DNA of 64,000 nt from Vibrio gallaecicus (GCF_024347495.1 NZ_AP025490.1:124001-188000), one strand, 5' to 3'; numbered from the stretch's first letter, positions 38,385 through 47,672 are shown. Notes: generated by a model not told the origin, from the letters alone. Made by a program: numbers and translations.

Positions 38385-38530
38385 GCTAATGTGAGAATAC
38401 GCTTCGCATTTATCATGAAATGTCTCGAATTTTATTATAACCGGTTGATTTAATTTGACTTTAATTTTGTTTAATTAATGTTTCAGATAAATTTTTGTTT
38501 TTAGCCTCTGTGAATGTCAAACAATCCGCG

Positions 38531-38536
38531 TAATAT
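38531..38536 (+). promoter_or_regulatory. -10 element of csrB
   Basis: TAATAT, eight bases before the inferred start at 38544. No good -35 is present 16-17 bp upstream, as expected for an activator-dependent promoter. Confidence 0.65.
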
Positions 38537-38543
38537 TCACTTT

Positions 38544-38879
38544 GTCGACAGGGAGTTGGCAGGAACAGGACAAAGCCTAAAGGAATAGGTATCTTCAGGA
38601 TGAAGATTTGGTGACTTAGGATGAGTTATCAGCAAGGAAGTAAAATACTGAATCAGTAATATCTTTGGATGAGATTAGCCAGTCAGGATGATGGGCAATA
38701 TGGACACCGCTAGGATGGCGATGAACTATGGAAATCGGTTAAAGGATTTAGCCACAGTCAAGGATAGATGCAGGGAGCATCAGTCTTATTGAAGGGAAAC
38801 CTCATAAGATGAACAGTAGCCGGATTGCTGCAAAAGAACCATAACCCCGTTAGGCGAAAGCTTAGCGGGGTTTCTTTTA
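38544..38879 (+). ncRNA. csrB: CsrB-type regulatory RNA
   Basis: A roughly 336-nt RNA that sequesters the translational regulator CsrA. The 5' end GTCGACAGGGAGT is the same as remembered for E. coli csrB. About 17 GGA motifs occur in the transcript, many as AGGATGA or CAGGA in loop contexts, the CsrA-binding signature. The 3' end is a strong terminator: stem AACCCCG-TTAGGC with a GAAA loop and GCTTAG-CGGGGTT (38843-38872), then TCTTTT. No open reading frame is conserved through it. A UvrY box lies upstream and a -10 fits the start. Other Csr RNAs probably exist elsewhere in the genome, so the paralogue number is not assigned. Exact 5' and 3' ends are inferred. Confidence 0.93.
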
Positions 38880-38972
38880 TTTAGGTTGTACATATCCCTT
38901 CCCTTTTATCTCCAGTTTATTTATTTACTCTGTTTGTTTCGTCAAAGATTATGATCTGCCTCATTCGTGAGG

Positions 38973-38984
38973 GGACAAATGTCC
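38973..38984. promoter_or_regulatory. Palindrome before flavodoxin-NupC operon
   Basis: GGACA-AA-TGTCC, perfect arms, lies 115 bp before the flavodoxin-fold gene. It could be an operator for the Crp/Fnr-type regulator encoded at the end of this cluster. Unproven. Confidence 0.3.
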
Positions 38985-39099
38985 TCCTGCCCAACCATTT
39001 TTATTATTTATAATTCAGCCAATAATCGATAAACCTTTTTCTATGGTAATCGAGTGGCTATGTGTTGTGCGAAATGAGCGTAACTTCAAGGACATAATT

Positions 39100-39651
39100 A
39101 TGAATATTTTAGTGATAGATGGTCATCCTGACTTATCCAAGTCAGTCGCAAATGCCACAATTTTGGCTGACCTTACTCAGCAAACCGAGTGGCATGTTAA
39201 TCACGTTGCAAATTTTAATGGTGATATTGAAGCGGAACAAACTGCGCTGCAAATAGCAGATCTAATCGTGGTTCAGTTCCCACTTTATTGGAGTACGTAT
39301 CCGTCTGTACTTAAGCGTTGGATTGATGAAGTATTCACATACGGCTTTGCCTTTGGTCCAGAGGGTAGCAAGCTTAAAGATAAGCCGGTGTTGTTTTCTG
39401 TCACTGCTGGTGCAACAGAAGAGTCATACAGCGAAACTGGCTTCAATTTTTTACCCCTCTTAGCCTATCAAGTCGCGTACGAACATCCATTCAGAGCGGC
39501 AGAGGTCAACATTGTCGATACGATAGTGACCTTTGAAATGAACGCTACCCCAGAAGAAGGCGGTGATAAAGCCATGACTTTAGAACTCTCTCACCAACAT
39601 GCACAACGCCTTATTCAAGTCGTTAATCAATCTTTAGAGGTTTCAAAATGA
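39100..39651 (+). CDS. Flavodoxin-fold NAD(P)H oxidoreductase
   Basis: A soluble FMN-dependent oxidoreductase of the flavodoxin_2 family (KefF/MdaB/NQO-like). From ATG 39100 it has 183 residues, with AAGGA seven bases upstream. MNILVIDGHPDLSKS gives the FMN-phosphate loop and QFPLYWSTYPSVLKRWIDEVF the family core motif, with GFAFGPEGSKLKDK after it. No membrane segment. It overlaps nupC-like by four bases (ATGA). A quinone or nucleoside-linked substrate is possible; the pairing with a nucleoside transporter is the only hint. Confidence 0.85.
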   Translation: MNILVIDGHPDLSKSVANATILADLTQQTEWHVNHVANFNGDIEAEQTALQIADLIVVQFPLYWSTYPSVLKRWIDEVFTYGFAFGPEGSKLKDKPVLFSVTAGATEESYSETGFNFLPLLAYQVAYEHPFRAAEVNIVDTIVTFEMNATPEEGGDKAMTLELSHQHAQRLIQVVNQSLEVSK

Positions 39652-40853
39652 TCCAGTCTTTACTCGGAATTATCGCGCTATTGAGTGTTGGTTTTATCTT
39701 CTCTGAAAACCGCAGCAAAATAAGCTGGCGTGCAGTTGGTGGTGCTTTTGTTGTCATTATTGGTGTTGCTTTCTTCGTACTAGTAACGGATGTTGGTGCG
39801 AGTGTCTTGCTGTCTGTGTCTAATGCCGTGGGGAATGTTTTTGGCTACGGAGTTGAAGGTATTCGTTTCGCTTTTGGTAGCTTAGTGAACTTTAGTGTCG
39901 ATGGCATTGGCTTTGTTTGGGCTCTGCAAGTATTGCCACAAATCATCTTTACGGCATCGTTAACATCATTGCTTTACTACCTAGGCATTATGCAGTGGTT
40001 CGTTCGTATTATTGGCGGCAGTTTACAGCGTGTATTAGGTACTTCTCGTGCCGAGTCAATGAATGCAGCTGGCAATATTGTGTTGGGGCAAACGGAAGCA
40101 CCTTTATTGGTGAAGCCTTACCACCGTGTACTAACTCGTTCTCAAATCTTTGCTGTGATGGTTGGCGGTTTGTCCTCTATTGCTGGCTCTATTCTGGCTG
40201 GTCTAGCGGGTATGGGAGTGGACCTTAATTACCTGATTATGGCGTGTTTCATGTCGGCTCCAGCTGGTTTGATGTTTGCTAAATTATTGATCCCTGAAAC
40301 AGAAGAGACCGTTGATGAAGTTCCAGAACTTCCAGACGATGAAAAGCCGAGCAGCTTTATTGATGCGGTTGCAAAAGGTGCGATAGCAGGTATGGGAATT
40401 GCCGCTATTGTCGGTGCTGTGATCATCTCATGTATCGGTTTAATGGCGATGCTAAATGGAGGTTTAGGAGCGATTGGCGAATGGTTTGGGAAGCCAGACC
40501 TAACGGTTGATGTCATTCTAGGAACGTTTTTCTCGCCTGTTGCATGGCTAATTGGTATTCCTTGGGAAGAAGCGGGTATTGCGGGTTCTTTCTTAGGTCA
40601 GAAAATCGCACTTAACGAATTTGTTGCTTTTGCAAGTATGGGTGGCGTTGAAATGACCCCACGTTCCACCGCTATTATGACCATTGCACTGTGTGGCTTT
40701 GCCAATATCGGTTCGGTGGCAATGGTATGTGGCGCATTGAGTAAAATGATCCCACAGCGTGCAGGTGTTATTGGTCAACTGGGCATGAAAGTTCTATTGG
40801 CGGCAACACTAGCAAACTTAATGAACGCGGCGGTTGTTGGCCTGTTTGTGTAA
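39648..40853 (+). CDS. NupC-family nucleoside transporter
   Basis: Concentrative nucleoside transporter (CNT family), proton- or sodium-coupled uptake of nucleosides. It has 401 residues and about ten membrane segments. The family signatures are NIVLGQTEAPLLVKPY and a late GGVEMTPRSTAIMTIALCGFANIGS. The ATGA overlap with the flavodoxin-fold gene indicates coupled translation. A nucleoside phosphorylase gene follows 66 bp later. Substrate range (purine or pyrimidine) cannot be read from sequence. Confidence 0.93.
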   Translation: MIQSLLGIIALLSVGFIFSENRSKISWRAVGGAFVVIIGVAFFVLVTDVGASVLLSVSNAVGNVFGYGVEGIRFAFGSLVNFSVDGIGFVWALQVLPQIIFTASLTSLLYYLGIMQWFVRIIGGSLQRVLGTSRAESMNAAGNIVLGQTEAPLLVKPYHRVLTRSQIFAVMVGGLSSIAGSILAGLAGMGVDLNYLIMACFMSAPAGLMFAKLLIPETEETVDEVPELPDDEKPSSFIDAVAKGAIAGMGIAAIVGAVIISCIGLMAMLNGGLGAIGEWFGKPDLTVDVILGTFFSPVAWLIGIPWEEAGIAGSFLGQKIALNEFVAFASMGGVEMTPRSTAIMTIALCGFANIGSVAMVCGALSKMIPQRAGVIGQLGMKVLLAATLANLMNAAVVGLFV

Positions 40854-40919
40854 TTGAATGAGGCTGCGTATCGCGCAGTCTACCATGATGAGTAAGGTCG
40901 TTGAGCAGTAAGGTAGATT

Positions 40920-41645
40920 ATGAACAAACAACCCCACTTGTGTGTCGATGAAACACAAGTTACTGATAAGGTCATTGTGTGTGGTGACCCTGCACGTGTA
41001 GATCGCATTGCAGAACATTTATCTGACGTGGTGTCACTGGCTAACAATCGAGAATTTCGCTTGATACGAGGGCGATACAATCAACAAGATATTACTGTTT
41101 GTAGTACAGGTATTGGCGCGGCTTCTGCTATTATTGCCCTTGAAGAGCTAGTAATGTGCGGTGCCAAACAAGTCATCCGTGTTGGTTCCGCTGGTGCTTT
41201 GCAGCATGATATTGCGATGGGTGACTTGATCATTGTAGAAGCTGCGGTACGAGATGAAGGTGGGTCGGCGAGTTATATTTCACCTAATTATCCTGCCTAT
41301 TCCGATATAGATTTAGTGAGTGGGCTGGTGGAGTTTAGCAACAAAATGCTGCAGAACTTTCATCGTGGAGTCGTACGTTCTCATGATAGTTTTTACATCG
41401 ATAATGAACTTGATGTATGCCGGTATTGGCATGAAAAAGGTGTATTAGGTGCCGATATGGAGACATCTGCGCTATTAACTGTGGGTCGATTAAGAGGCGT
41501 GCAAGTTGCATCGGTTCTGAATAACGTTGTGCTGTACGAGCAAGATGTTCAGCAAGGCATTAGCGATTATGTCGATGAAGGAACACTGACATCACAAGGC
41601 GAGCAAAACGCTACGCTGGCGGCTCTGTATGCTCTAACGCGATAG
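40920..41645 (+). CDS. Nucleoside phosphorylase (uridine phosphorylase-like)
   Basis: PNP/UDP family enzyme that splits a nucleoside with phosphate into base and (deoxy)ribose-1-phosphate. It has 241 residues. Phosphate-binding residues lie in CGDPARVDRIAE and RVGSAGALQ; the substrate loop holds GADMETSALLTVGRLRG, with the family's conserved MET. The Udp-like pattern favours uridine phosphorylase over PNP, but the call is tentative. It begins 66 bp after the NupC-type gene and should use its product. Confidence 0.85.
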   Translation: MNKQPHLCVDETQVTDKVIVCGDPARVDRIAEHLSDVVSLANNREFRLIRGRYNQQDITVCSTGIGAASAIIALEELVMCGAKQVIRVGSAGALQHDIAMGDLIIVEAAVRDEGGSASYISPNYPAYSDIDLVSGLVEFSNKMLQNFHRGVVRSHDSFYIDNELDVCRYWHEKGVLGADMETSALLTVGRLRGVQVASVLNNVVLYEQDVQQGISDYVDEGTLTSQGEQNATLAALYALTR

Positions 41646-41740
41646 CTTTTTTAGTTATTAACTTAGCCATCGAATTACAAGAGCTGCTCAGTTAAGTGGG
41701 GGCTCTTGTGATAATTAGACCATTGTAATGGGTGCTATTG

Positions 41741-41755
41741 TGTCAATTTTTGACA
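41741..41755. promoter_or_regulatory. Palindrome before Crp/Fnr gene
   Basis: TGTCA-ATTTT-TGACA, a near-perfect inverted repeat 55-69 bp upstream of the regulator's likely start. It has the general shape of a Crp/Fnr-family operator and could be autoregulatory. It differs from the palindrome at 38973. Confidence 0.35.
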
Positions 41756-41809
41756 TCATCTATTCCAAAGCCCTTCTCAAATGCGTATGTTCTTGCAGTC
41801 TCCATTATT

Positions 41810-42493
41810 ATGAAGAATCCAATGCAGCTACGTCCTTATGCCAATACACGCTTTACTCCTCTATTAGAACAGCAATACGGTGATTTTGAAGCGGCTCTTT
41901 TTCAATGTCGGGTTGGCACCCAACGTTTTAGTCGTGGTGACACGATTTTAGAGCAAGGTCAGCCTGTTAATAAACTCTATATTATCTCGGTCGGGCGAGT
42001 AGCGATGCATATTTGTGCGGTGAATAGCCGACGTTTTCAATTAGGTGAAGTGAAGTGTGATCATCATATTTTTGGTGAGATGGAGTTTTTTTCTGGTAAC
42101 GCATGTCAATGGAATGTGGTTGCGGATGATGACATTGAAGCTGATGTGATTTGCGCGAATCAACTACAAAAGTGTATTACCGATAAGCCCAACTTAGCGC
42201 TCTTCTTTGCGTCGGCATTGGCTTATGATTACGAAGAATCAATGGAGATTTACACTAACCGAGTGTTGCACTCGATAGCGTATAATATCGCTTATGACCT
42301 TTGGCATAGGGCGCGTCAAAATGTCTTTTTGGATGCTTTTGATAAGGTAGAGTTTGAAGCGGAACGATTTGGCACTTCAAGCCGAGTTTACCGTCGCGCT
42401 CTCAATACCTTGATAGAGCAAGGCTTGATTGAAAAGCGAGGTAATCAAATACATATTTGCGATATGGCTCGGCTAGAAGCGTTTATTTCTTAA
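41810..42493 (+). CDS. Crp/Fnr family regulator (YeiL-like)
   Basis: A transcription factor with an N-terminal cyclic-nucleotide-binding-type beta-barrel (about residues 10-125, with EQGQPVNKLYIISVGRV and FGEMEFFSG) and a C-terminal helix-turn-helix (FGTSSRVYRRALNTLIEQGLI). About 227 residues from ATG 41810; an ATG at 41822 or GTG at 41732 are possible alternatives and no start has a clear Shine-Dalgarno. Several cysteines in the sensor domain may bear on redox or Fe-S sensing, as proposed for E. coli YeiL. In E. coli yeiL also adjoins nucleoside transport and hydrolase genes, so a nucleoside role is likely. The end overlaps greB (convergent) by four bases. Confidence 0.8.
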   Translation: MKNPMQLRPYANTRFTPLLEQQYGDFEAALFQCRVGTQRFSRGDTILEQGQPVNKLYIISVGRVAMHICAVNSRRFQLGEVKCDHHIFGEMEFFSGNACQWNVVADDDIEADVICANQLQKCITDKPNLALFFASALAYDYEESMEIYTNRVLHSIAYNIAYDLWHRARQNVFLDAFDKVEFEAERFGTSSRVYRRALNTLIEQGLIEKRGNQIHICDMARLEAFIS

Positions 42494-42972
42494 GGTTTGC
42501 CATCATAACGGATCGCGTTAATGAACCATTCTTTATCACCTTCAGGCGTCCTCACGATAAATTCATCATCCACTTCTTTTTTGAGTAATGCGCGTGCCAT
42601 CGGTGAATCAATCGAAACGTAATCTTTGACGCCACCATAGATCTCATCAGGACCTACAACTCTAAACGTCTTGATATCACCGTCTTCATTTTCTATTTCG
42701 ACCCAAGCTCCAAAAAACACTTTGCCTTCTTGTTGTGGCGAATAGTCGACAACTTTAACTTGGTCTAAGCGTTTTCTGAGATAGCGCACACGACGATCGA
42801 TTTCTCGAAGGCGTTTTTTGTTATATTGATAATCTGCATTTTCACTGCGGTCACCTAGACTTGCAGCCCAAGTTACTTTTTTAGTGACTTCTGGGCGGTC
42901 TTCTCGCCACAGAAAATTCAGTTCTTTTGTGAGTTTGTCATAACCCTCACGAGTGATTAAGTTTGTTTTCAT
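42490..42972 (-). CDS. greB: Transcription elongation factor GreB
   Basis: Stimulates transcript cleavage by stalled RNA polymerase. It has 160 residues, the GreB length. The N-terminal coiled coil holds LGDRSENADYQYNKKRLREIDRR, with the acidic tip residues of the Gre family. The C-terminal FKBP-like domain includes VSIDSPMARALLKKEVDDE. Basic character in the coiled coil distinguishes GreB from GreA. Converges on and overlaps the Crp/Fnr gene by four bases; divergent from ompR, as in many Gammaproteobacteria. Confidence 0.96.
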   Translation of the reverse strand: MKTNLITREGYDKLTKELNFLWREDRPEVTKKVTWAASLGDRSENADYQYNKKRLREIDRRVRYLRKRLDQVKVVDYSPQQEGKVFFGAWVEIENEDGDIKTFRVVGPDEIYGGVKDYVSIDSPMARALLKKEVDDEFIVRTPEGDKEWFINAIRYDGKP

Positions 42973-43135
42973 AACTCTGACTAAATTAAATCATGTTCTA
43001 AGATAGAATATATAGAAAGGCAACATACGTTAACAATTCTTTGGGCGACATTTGCGCTAAGAATGTTACATTTTTAATGCCTTACCCCAAATCATAAATT
43101 TTCAGGCGTAAGCTTTTATTAGGTGGAATCATTAC

Positions 43136-43855
43136 ATGCAAGAAAACTATAAAATTTTAGTGGTCGATGATGATGCTCGTTTGCGTGCATTACTTGAGCG
43201 TTATTTGTCGGAGCAGGGCTTTCAAGTTCGTAGCGTGGCAAATAGTGAGCAGATGGACCGCCTACTGACTCGTGAAAATTTCCATTTGATGGTACTGGAT
43301 TTAATGCTACCGGGTGAAGATGGTTTATCTATTTGTCGCCGCTTACGTAATGCGAATAATACGTTGCCAATTCTAATGCTGACGGCAAAAGGCGATGAAG
43401 TCGATCGTATTGTCGGTTTAGAAGTAGGTGCAGATGACTATCTGCCAAAACCTTTTAACCCGCGTGAGCTACTGGCTCGTATTAAAGCCGTTATGCGTCG
43501 CCAAGTGATTGAAGCACCAGGCGCACCAAGTACTGAAGAATCAATAGTTGAATTTGGTGAATTCCGTTTGAATCTAGGGACTCGTGAGATGTTCCGTGGT
43601 GAAGAGCCAATGCCATTAACGTCTGGTGAGTTCGCTGTTTTGAAATCTTTGGTGACGAATGCTCGTGAGCCAATGTCTCGTGATAAGTTGATGAACATGG
43701 CTCGTGGTCGTGAATATTCAGCGATGGAGCGTTCGATTGACGTTCAAATTTCTCGCCTAAGACGTATGCTTGAAGAAGATCCAAGCAAACCTAGATACAT
43801 CCAAACCGTTTGGGGTTTAGGTTATGTCTTTGTTCCTGATGGAAAAGCGGTTTAA
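43136..43855 (+). CDS. ompR: Response regulator OmpR
   Basis: Osmotic-stress response regulator. It has 239 residues. The receiver carries Asp12-equivalents (VVDDDAR) and the phospho-acceptor Asp55 in LMVLDLMLPG, with a conserved Lys in YLPKPFNPREL. The winged-helix output domain follows (LTSGEFAVLKSLV, SIDVQISRLRRML). ATG 43136 is used; AGGTGGAAT lies upstream. envZ starts 127 bp downstream, an unusually wide gap that contains a terminator-like hairpin. Confidence 0.97.
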   Translation: MQENYKILVVDDDARLRALLERYLSEQGFQVRSVANSEQMDRLLTRENFHLMVLDLMLPGEDGLSICRRLRNANNTLPILMLTAKGDEVDRIVGLEVGADDYLPKPFNPRELLARIKAVMRRQVIEAPGAPSTEESIVEFGEFRLNLGTREMFRGEEPMPLTSGEFAVLKSLVTNAREPMSRDKLMNMARGREYSAMERSIDVQISRLRRMLEEDPSKPRYIQTVWGLGYVFVPDGKAV

Positions 43856-43866
43856 GTAAAATGTCT

Positions 43867-43896
43867 GGCCATTGTATTTATTTACGATGGCCTTTT
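43867..43896 (+). terminator. Hairpin between ompR and envZ
   Basis: Inverted repeat GGCCAT...ATGGCC (43867-43872 with 43887-43892) followed by TTTTT. It looks like an intrinsic terminator or partial attenuator that would lower envZ relative to ompR. No separate envZ promoter was evident. Confidence 0.65.
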
Positions 43897-43982
43897 TGTT
43901 TCTCGGTCTTTTTGTTGTTTATACATTATGATTGAGGCTTGTGCCTCTCAGCTTTCCATTATCTGCTCTTCTAAGGTTTCCT

Positions 43983-45287
43983 ATGCGTATCCGTAGTTCC
44001 TTCACTCAATCTATTGTTCTATTTCTTTCTCTATTAATCGCTAGCCAAGTGTTTTCTTACTACGCGGTGTTCAATTACGCATTGATGCCGAGTCTCCAGC
44101 AGTTCAACAAAATTTTAGCTCATGAGCTGAATTTAGTTTTGGATGAAAGTAGCGGGGAAGATTTAGAGATGGATGCCCCATTAAGGCGTCGTGTATTAGA
44201 GCAATTAGGAGTTACGGTTCATGCAAAAGATGGTCCTATTTCAGAGGAATATTTTCACGCAGTGACTATTGATCTAATGAGCGAGGAGATGAGTAAGGAG
44301 TTGGGTTCTCAAACGGAAGTTCGGTTGATTTTAGGTGCAGAAAGCTACGTATTGTGGATGGATATTGATGCGTTGCCCAATTCACTAATTCGTATTCCTC
44401 TCTCTGAACTACAAGAAGAAGATTTCGCACCACTCTTTAGAAACAGCCTGATTATGGCGTTGCTGATTATTGCTGGAGGTTGGTTGTTTATACGGTTACA
44501 AAATCGACCTTTGATTGCATTAGAAAAAGCGGCTAAAGGGGTTGGGCGGGGTGAAATTCCACCTCCATTATCTGAGAAAGGTGCATCTGAAATTCGTTCG
44601 GTAACTCGAGCATTCAATAGTATGTCCAAAGGAATACAAGAGCTCGAAGAGGACAGAGCGCTACTAATGGCTGGTATTAGCCATGATTTAAGAACCCCAT
44701 TAACTCGTATTCGTTTAGCGACAGAAATGATGTCTCCGGAAGATGCTTATCTAGCGGAAGGGATCATCAGTGATACTGAAGAGTGTAATGAGATTATTAG
44801 CCAGTTTATGGACTATTTGAAGCCAGTGAATACCGAGTCGTTCACCAATGTATTCCTTGATGATATTGCCCGTGAAGTAGCAAGCTCTGAAGGTGGGTAT
44901 GAAGTTCAGATAGAAACGGATATTGCTGAGTCAATGAAAGCGGCTTTAGGTAACCCGATTGCGATTAAGCGAGCGGTAAGTAACTTGGTGGTGAATTCAC
45001 TTCGCTATGGTAATGGTTGGGTCAAGATCTCAACGGGTATGACCGCAGATAACAAACTAGTGTGGGTGACGGTTGAAGATAATGGTCCTGGTATTGAACA
45101 AGACCAAATAAGTAAACTGTTTGAACCCTTTACCCGAGGTGATACCGCACGAGGTAGTGAGGGTACAGGATTAGGTTTAGCAATCGTAAAAAGGATTGTT
45201 AGCCAACACCAAGGAGCCGTTGTGGTGAATAATCGCAGTCAAGGTGGCTTAAAAGCGCAGATCAGTTTTCCGACATATAAGTCTTAA
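43983..45287 (+). CDS. envZ: Osmosensor histidine kinase EnvZ
   Basis: Inner-membrane sensor kinase for OmpR. From ATG 43983 (TAAGG six bases upstream) it has 434 residues. Membrane helices lie at about 12-30 and 155-173, a periplasmic segment between, then HAMP (about 175-225). The H-box is [12 protein letters not shown] with His at 234. N box [15 protein letters not shown]1 DNGPGIE and G2 [11 protein letters not shown] complete the kinase. A longer in-frame start at 43932 would add 17 residues without support. Confidence 0.95.
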   Translation: MRIRSSFTQSIVLFLSLLIASQVFSYYAVFNYALMPSLQQFNKILAHELNLVLDESSGEDLEMDAPLRRRVLEQLGVTVHAKDGPISEEYFHAVTIDLMSEEMSKELGSQTEVRLILGAESYVLWMDIDALPNSLIRIPLSELQEEDFAPLFRNSLIMALLIIAGGWLFIRLQNRPLIALEKAAKGVGRGEIPPPLSEKGASEIRSVTRAFNSMSKGIQELEEDRALLMAGISHDLRTPLTRIRLATEMMSPEDAYLAEGIISDTEECNEIISQFMDYLKPVNTESFTNVFLDDIAREVASSEGGYEVQIETDIAESMKAALGNPIAIKRAVSNLVVNSLRYGNGWVKISTGMTADNKLVWVTVEDNGPGIEQDQISKLFEPFTRGDTARGSEGTGLGLAIVKRIVSQHQGAVVVNNRSQGGLKAQISFPTYKS

Positions 45288-45321
45288 ATTATAATCAGTT
45301 AGGTATAATTTCTAAAATAAT

Positions 45322-45351
45322 AAAACGGGCTCTAAAATAGAGCCCGTTTTT
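45322..45351. terminator. Bidirectional terminator envZ/recG
   Basis: Perfect stem AAAACGGGCTCTA/TAGAGCCCGTTTT with a 3-nt loop. It lies between convergent envZ and recG. Confidence 0.93.
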
Positions 45352-45418
45352 GATATTTATTGATTAACAGCTGCTGAATTGAGTTAGGTTAAAACGAACT
45401 TAGCGGGTTTAATAAGAG

Positions 45419-47497
45419 TTAGGCCTTAGAGTAAACGTCTCGCTCGCCTAACCAGCGCTCAATAATAGCCAATGCATTGTCTGGGTATTGATCATGAATA
45501 TGACGAGCAATTCGTTGCACTTCAGGGATTAAACGCTGGTCTCGCATTAAATCTGCAATTTTAAAGTCGGCTAACCCTGTTTGCTTTGTTCCAAGTAACT
45601 CACCCGGCCCTCTAATCTCAAGATCTTTCTGCGCAATGACAAACCCATCATTACTTTCTCGTAAAACCCCTAGACGTTTCTGAGCGGTTTTAGACAAAGG
45701 TGAGTGGTACAAGAGTACACAGTGGCTCGCAACTGAACCACGACCGACACGGCCTCGTAATTGGTGTAATTGTGCTAAACCAAGCCTCTCCGGGTTTTCG
45801 ATGATCATCAGGCTGGAGTTGGGTACATCAACCCCAACTTCAATTACGGTGGTTGCTACCAGTAAGTGAAGCTTGTTCTCTTTGAACTCTTGCATCACGG
45901 CTTGCTTTTCGGCTGGTTTCATTCGCCCATGCACTAAACCTATTTTTACGTCTGGCAGTGTGCGTTGTAATTCTTCTGCCGTGTCAGCGGCGGCTTGGGC
46001 TTCTAGAGCTTCTGATTCATCAATTAAGGTACACACCCAATACGCTTGTTTACCTTCATTAAGGCAGGCGTTTCTTACTCGTTGGACAATATCATCACGC
46101 TTAGTGTCAGGCAGCGCGACCGTCTGAATTGGCGTTCTTCCTGGTGGAAGTTCATCAATGATAGATGTTTCTAAATCGGCGTAAGCCGTCATGGCTAAAG
46201 TCCTTGGGATTGGAGTCGCTGTCATAACCAGTTGATGCGGGTAATAACCTTGCTTTGCCCCTTTCTCTCGTAACTCTAAACGCTGATGGACGCCAAAACG
46301 GTGCTGTTCATCAATAATGACAAGTGCGAGGTTATTAAACTCCACATGTTCTTGAAACAAAGCATGAGTTCCAACCACCATTTTTGCTTCACCACTGGCA
46401 ATGCTAGCGAGCTCTTTTTCCCTTGCTTTGCCTTTTAATTTTCCGGCTAACCAACCAACTTGAATGCCCATGCTCTCAAACCAGTTAGCGAAGTTAATAG
46501 CATGCTGCTCAGCCAGTAACTCTGTCGGTGCCATTAGCGCGACTTGCTGCCCGTGCTCTAAAGCTCTTACGGCAGCCAAAGCGGCGACTAATGTTTTACC
46601 TGAACCCACATCACCCTGAACTAGGCGCATCATAGGGTGTGCTTTTTCTAAGTCCGCTTCGATTTCTTTCACTACTCGATTCTGCGCATTAGTTGGAGAA
46701 AACGGCAATTGGGCAAGTAGCTGAGTTTTTAGTTCGTTTACTTCTGGAAGAGGTAAAGCTTTATCTAATTGACCTTTACTGCGCACAGAAAGCATAGATA
46801 AATTTTGTGCGAGTAATTCTTCCATGATCAGGCGAAGTTGAGCAGGGTGTTTGCCTTCATCAAAGGCTTCAATATCTATCGAAGGTGGTGGTCTGTGTAT
46901 AGTATGCAGAGCCTGACCAAGCGTGATTTGATGGTCGTATAAACCTGCAGGAAGTAATTCTTTAACCGCCGCTTTATCGAGTAGTGCTAATGCTTGATCG
47001 GTTAGGTTACGTAGAGTGACCTGCCTTAATCCTTCTGTTGTTGGATAAACAGGCGTTAGGTTTTGTTCGATATCAGGCTGCTGCCTTGGGGCGAAAAACT
47101 TGTAATCAGGGTGTACTATTTCTAGCCCCATACCACCCCGTTTTATCTCCCCGTAAGCGTAAACTTGTTTACCTTCAGAGAAGTTATTTTTTATCCCAGC
47201 TGTAAAGTTGAAAAAGCGCAGAGTAACTGTGCCATTTCCGTCACTGATCTTTACGGTCAGCATTTTACGTTTACCGAAGGTCGTGTCTACGCTCATGACT
47301 TTTCCTTGCACGGCTGCCCATAAACCGGCGTGAAGTTTAGCTATTGGGTAAATACGAGTGCGGTCTTCATAACGTAATGGAAGGTGGAAAAGTAAATCTT
47401 GTACATTATTGAGCCCAACTTTTTCGAGTTTTTCAGCGACTTTCGCTCCAACACCAGATAAGGACGTGAGAGGGATGGCAGATAAAAGTTGTGACAT
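45419..47497 (-). CDS. recG: ATP-dependent DNA helicase RecG
   Basis: Branch-migration helicase that remodels stalled forks and Holliday junctions. It has 692 residues. The N-terminal wedge domain (OB fold) spans about 60-160. Motor motifs in order: Walker A GDVGSGKTLVA (about 292-302), the DEQH box in IIDEQHRFGV, TATPIPRTLA (motif III), then motifs V-VI in TTVIEVGVDVPNSS and QLRGRVGRG. The normal order and length are kept. It ends 66 bp before the envZ terminator. Confidence 0.97.
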   Translation of the reverse strand: MSQLLSAIPLTSLSGVGAKVAEKLEKVGLNNVQDLLFHLPLRYEDRTRIYPIAKLHAGLWAAVQGKVMSVDTTFGKRKMLTVKISDGNGTVTLRFFNFTAGIKNNFSEGKQVYAYGEIKRGGMGLEIVHPDYKFFAPRQQPDIEQNLTPVYPTTEGLRQVTLRNLTDQALALLDKAAVKELLPAGLYDHQITLGQALHTIHRPPPSIDIEAFDEGKHPAQLRLIMEELLAQNLSMLSVRSKGQLDKALPLPEVNELKTQLLAQLPFSPTNAQNRVVKEIEADLEKAHPMMRLVQGDVGSGKTLVAALAAVRALEHGQQVALMAPTELLAEQHAINFANWFESMGIQVGWLAGKLKGKAREKELASIASGEAKMVVGTHALFQEHVEFNNLALVIIDEQHRFGVHQRLELREKGAKQGYYPHQLVMTATPIPRTLAMTAYADLETSIIDELPPGRTPIQTVALPDTKRDDIVQRVRNACLNEGKQAYWVCTLIDESEALEAQAAADTAEELQRTLPDVKIGLVHGRMKPAEKQAVMQEFKENKLHLLVATTVIEVGVDVPNSSLMIIENPERLGLAQLHQLRGRVGRGSVASHCVLLYHSPLSKTAQKRLGVLRESNDGFVIAQKDLEIRGPGELLGTKQTGLADFKIADLMRDQRLIPEVQRIARHIHDQYPDNALAIIERWLGERDVYSKA

Positions 47498-47620
47498 ACA
47501 TGGCTCGCAAACATAAGAGTGACAAGCTATTCAATCATTTTACTGGATTTTTGTACAGGCAGAATTGTAGGGGAGAGGGTAAAGGATGAAGTTGAATGTT
47601 TGGTCGATAAGCCGATACAA

Positions 47621-47657
47621 AAAATCTCCTTAAAGTTTGTCACTTTAAGGAGATTTT
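47621..47657 (-). terminator. gmk-rpoZ-spoT terminator
   Basis: Perfect 15-bp inverted repeat (AAAATCTCCTTAAAG with CTTTAAGGAGATTTT) and a 7-nt loop. On the minus strand it ends in six T residues. It lies 104 bp past the spoT stop, so the repeat array at 47673-47716 falls in the spoT 3' untranslated region. Confidence 0.9.
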
Positions 47658-47672
47658 AAATGTTTCGTAGCT

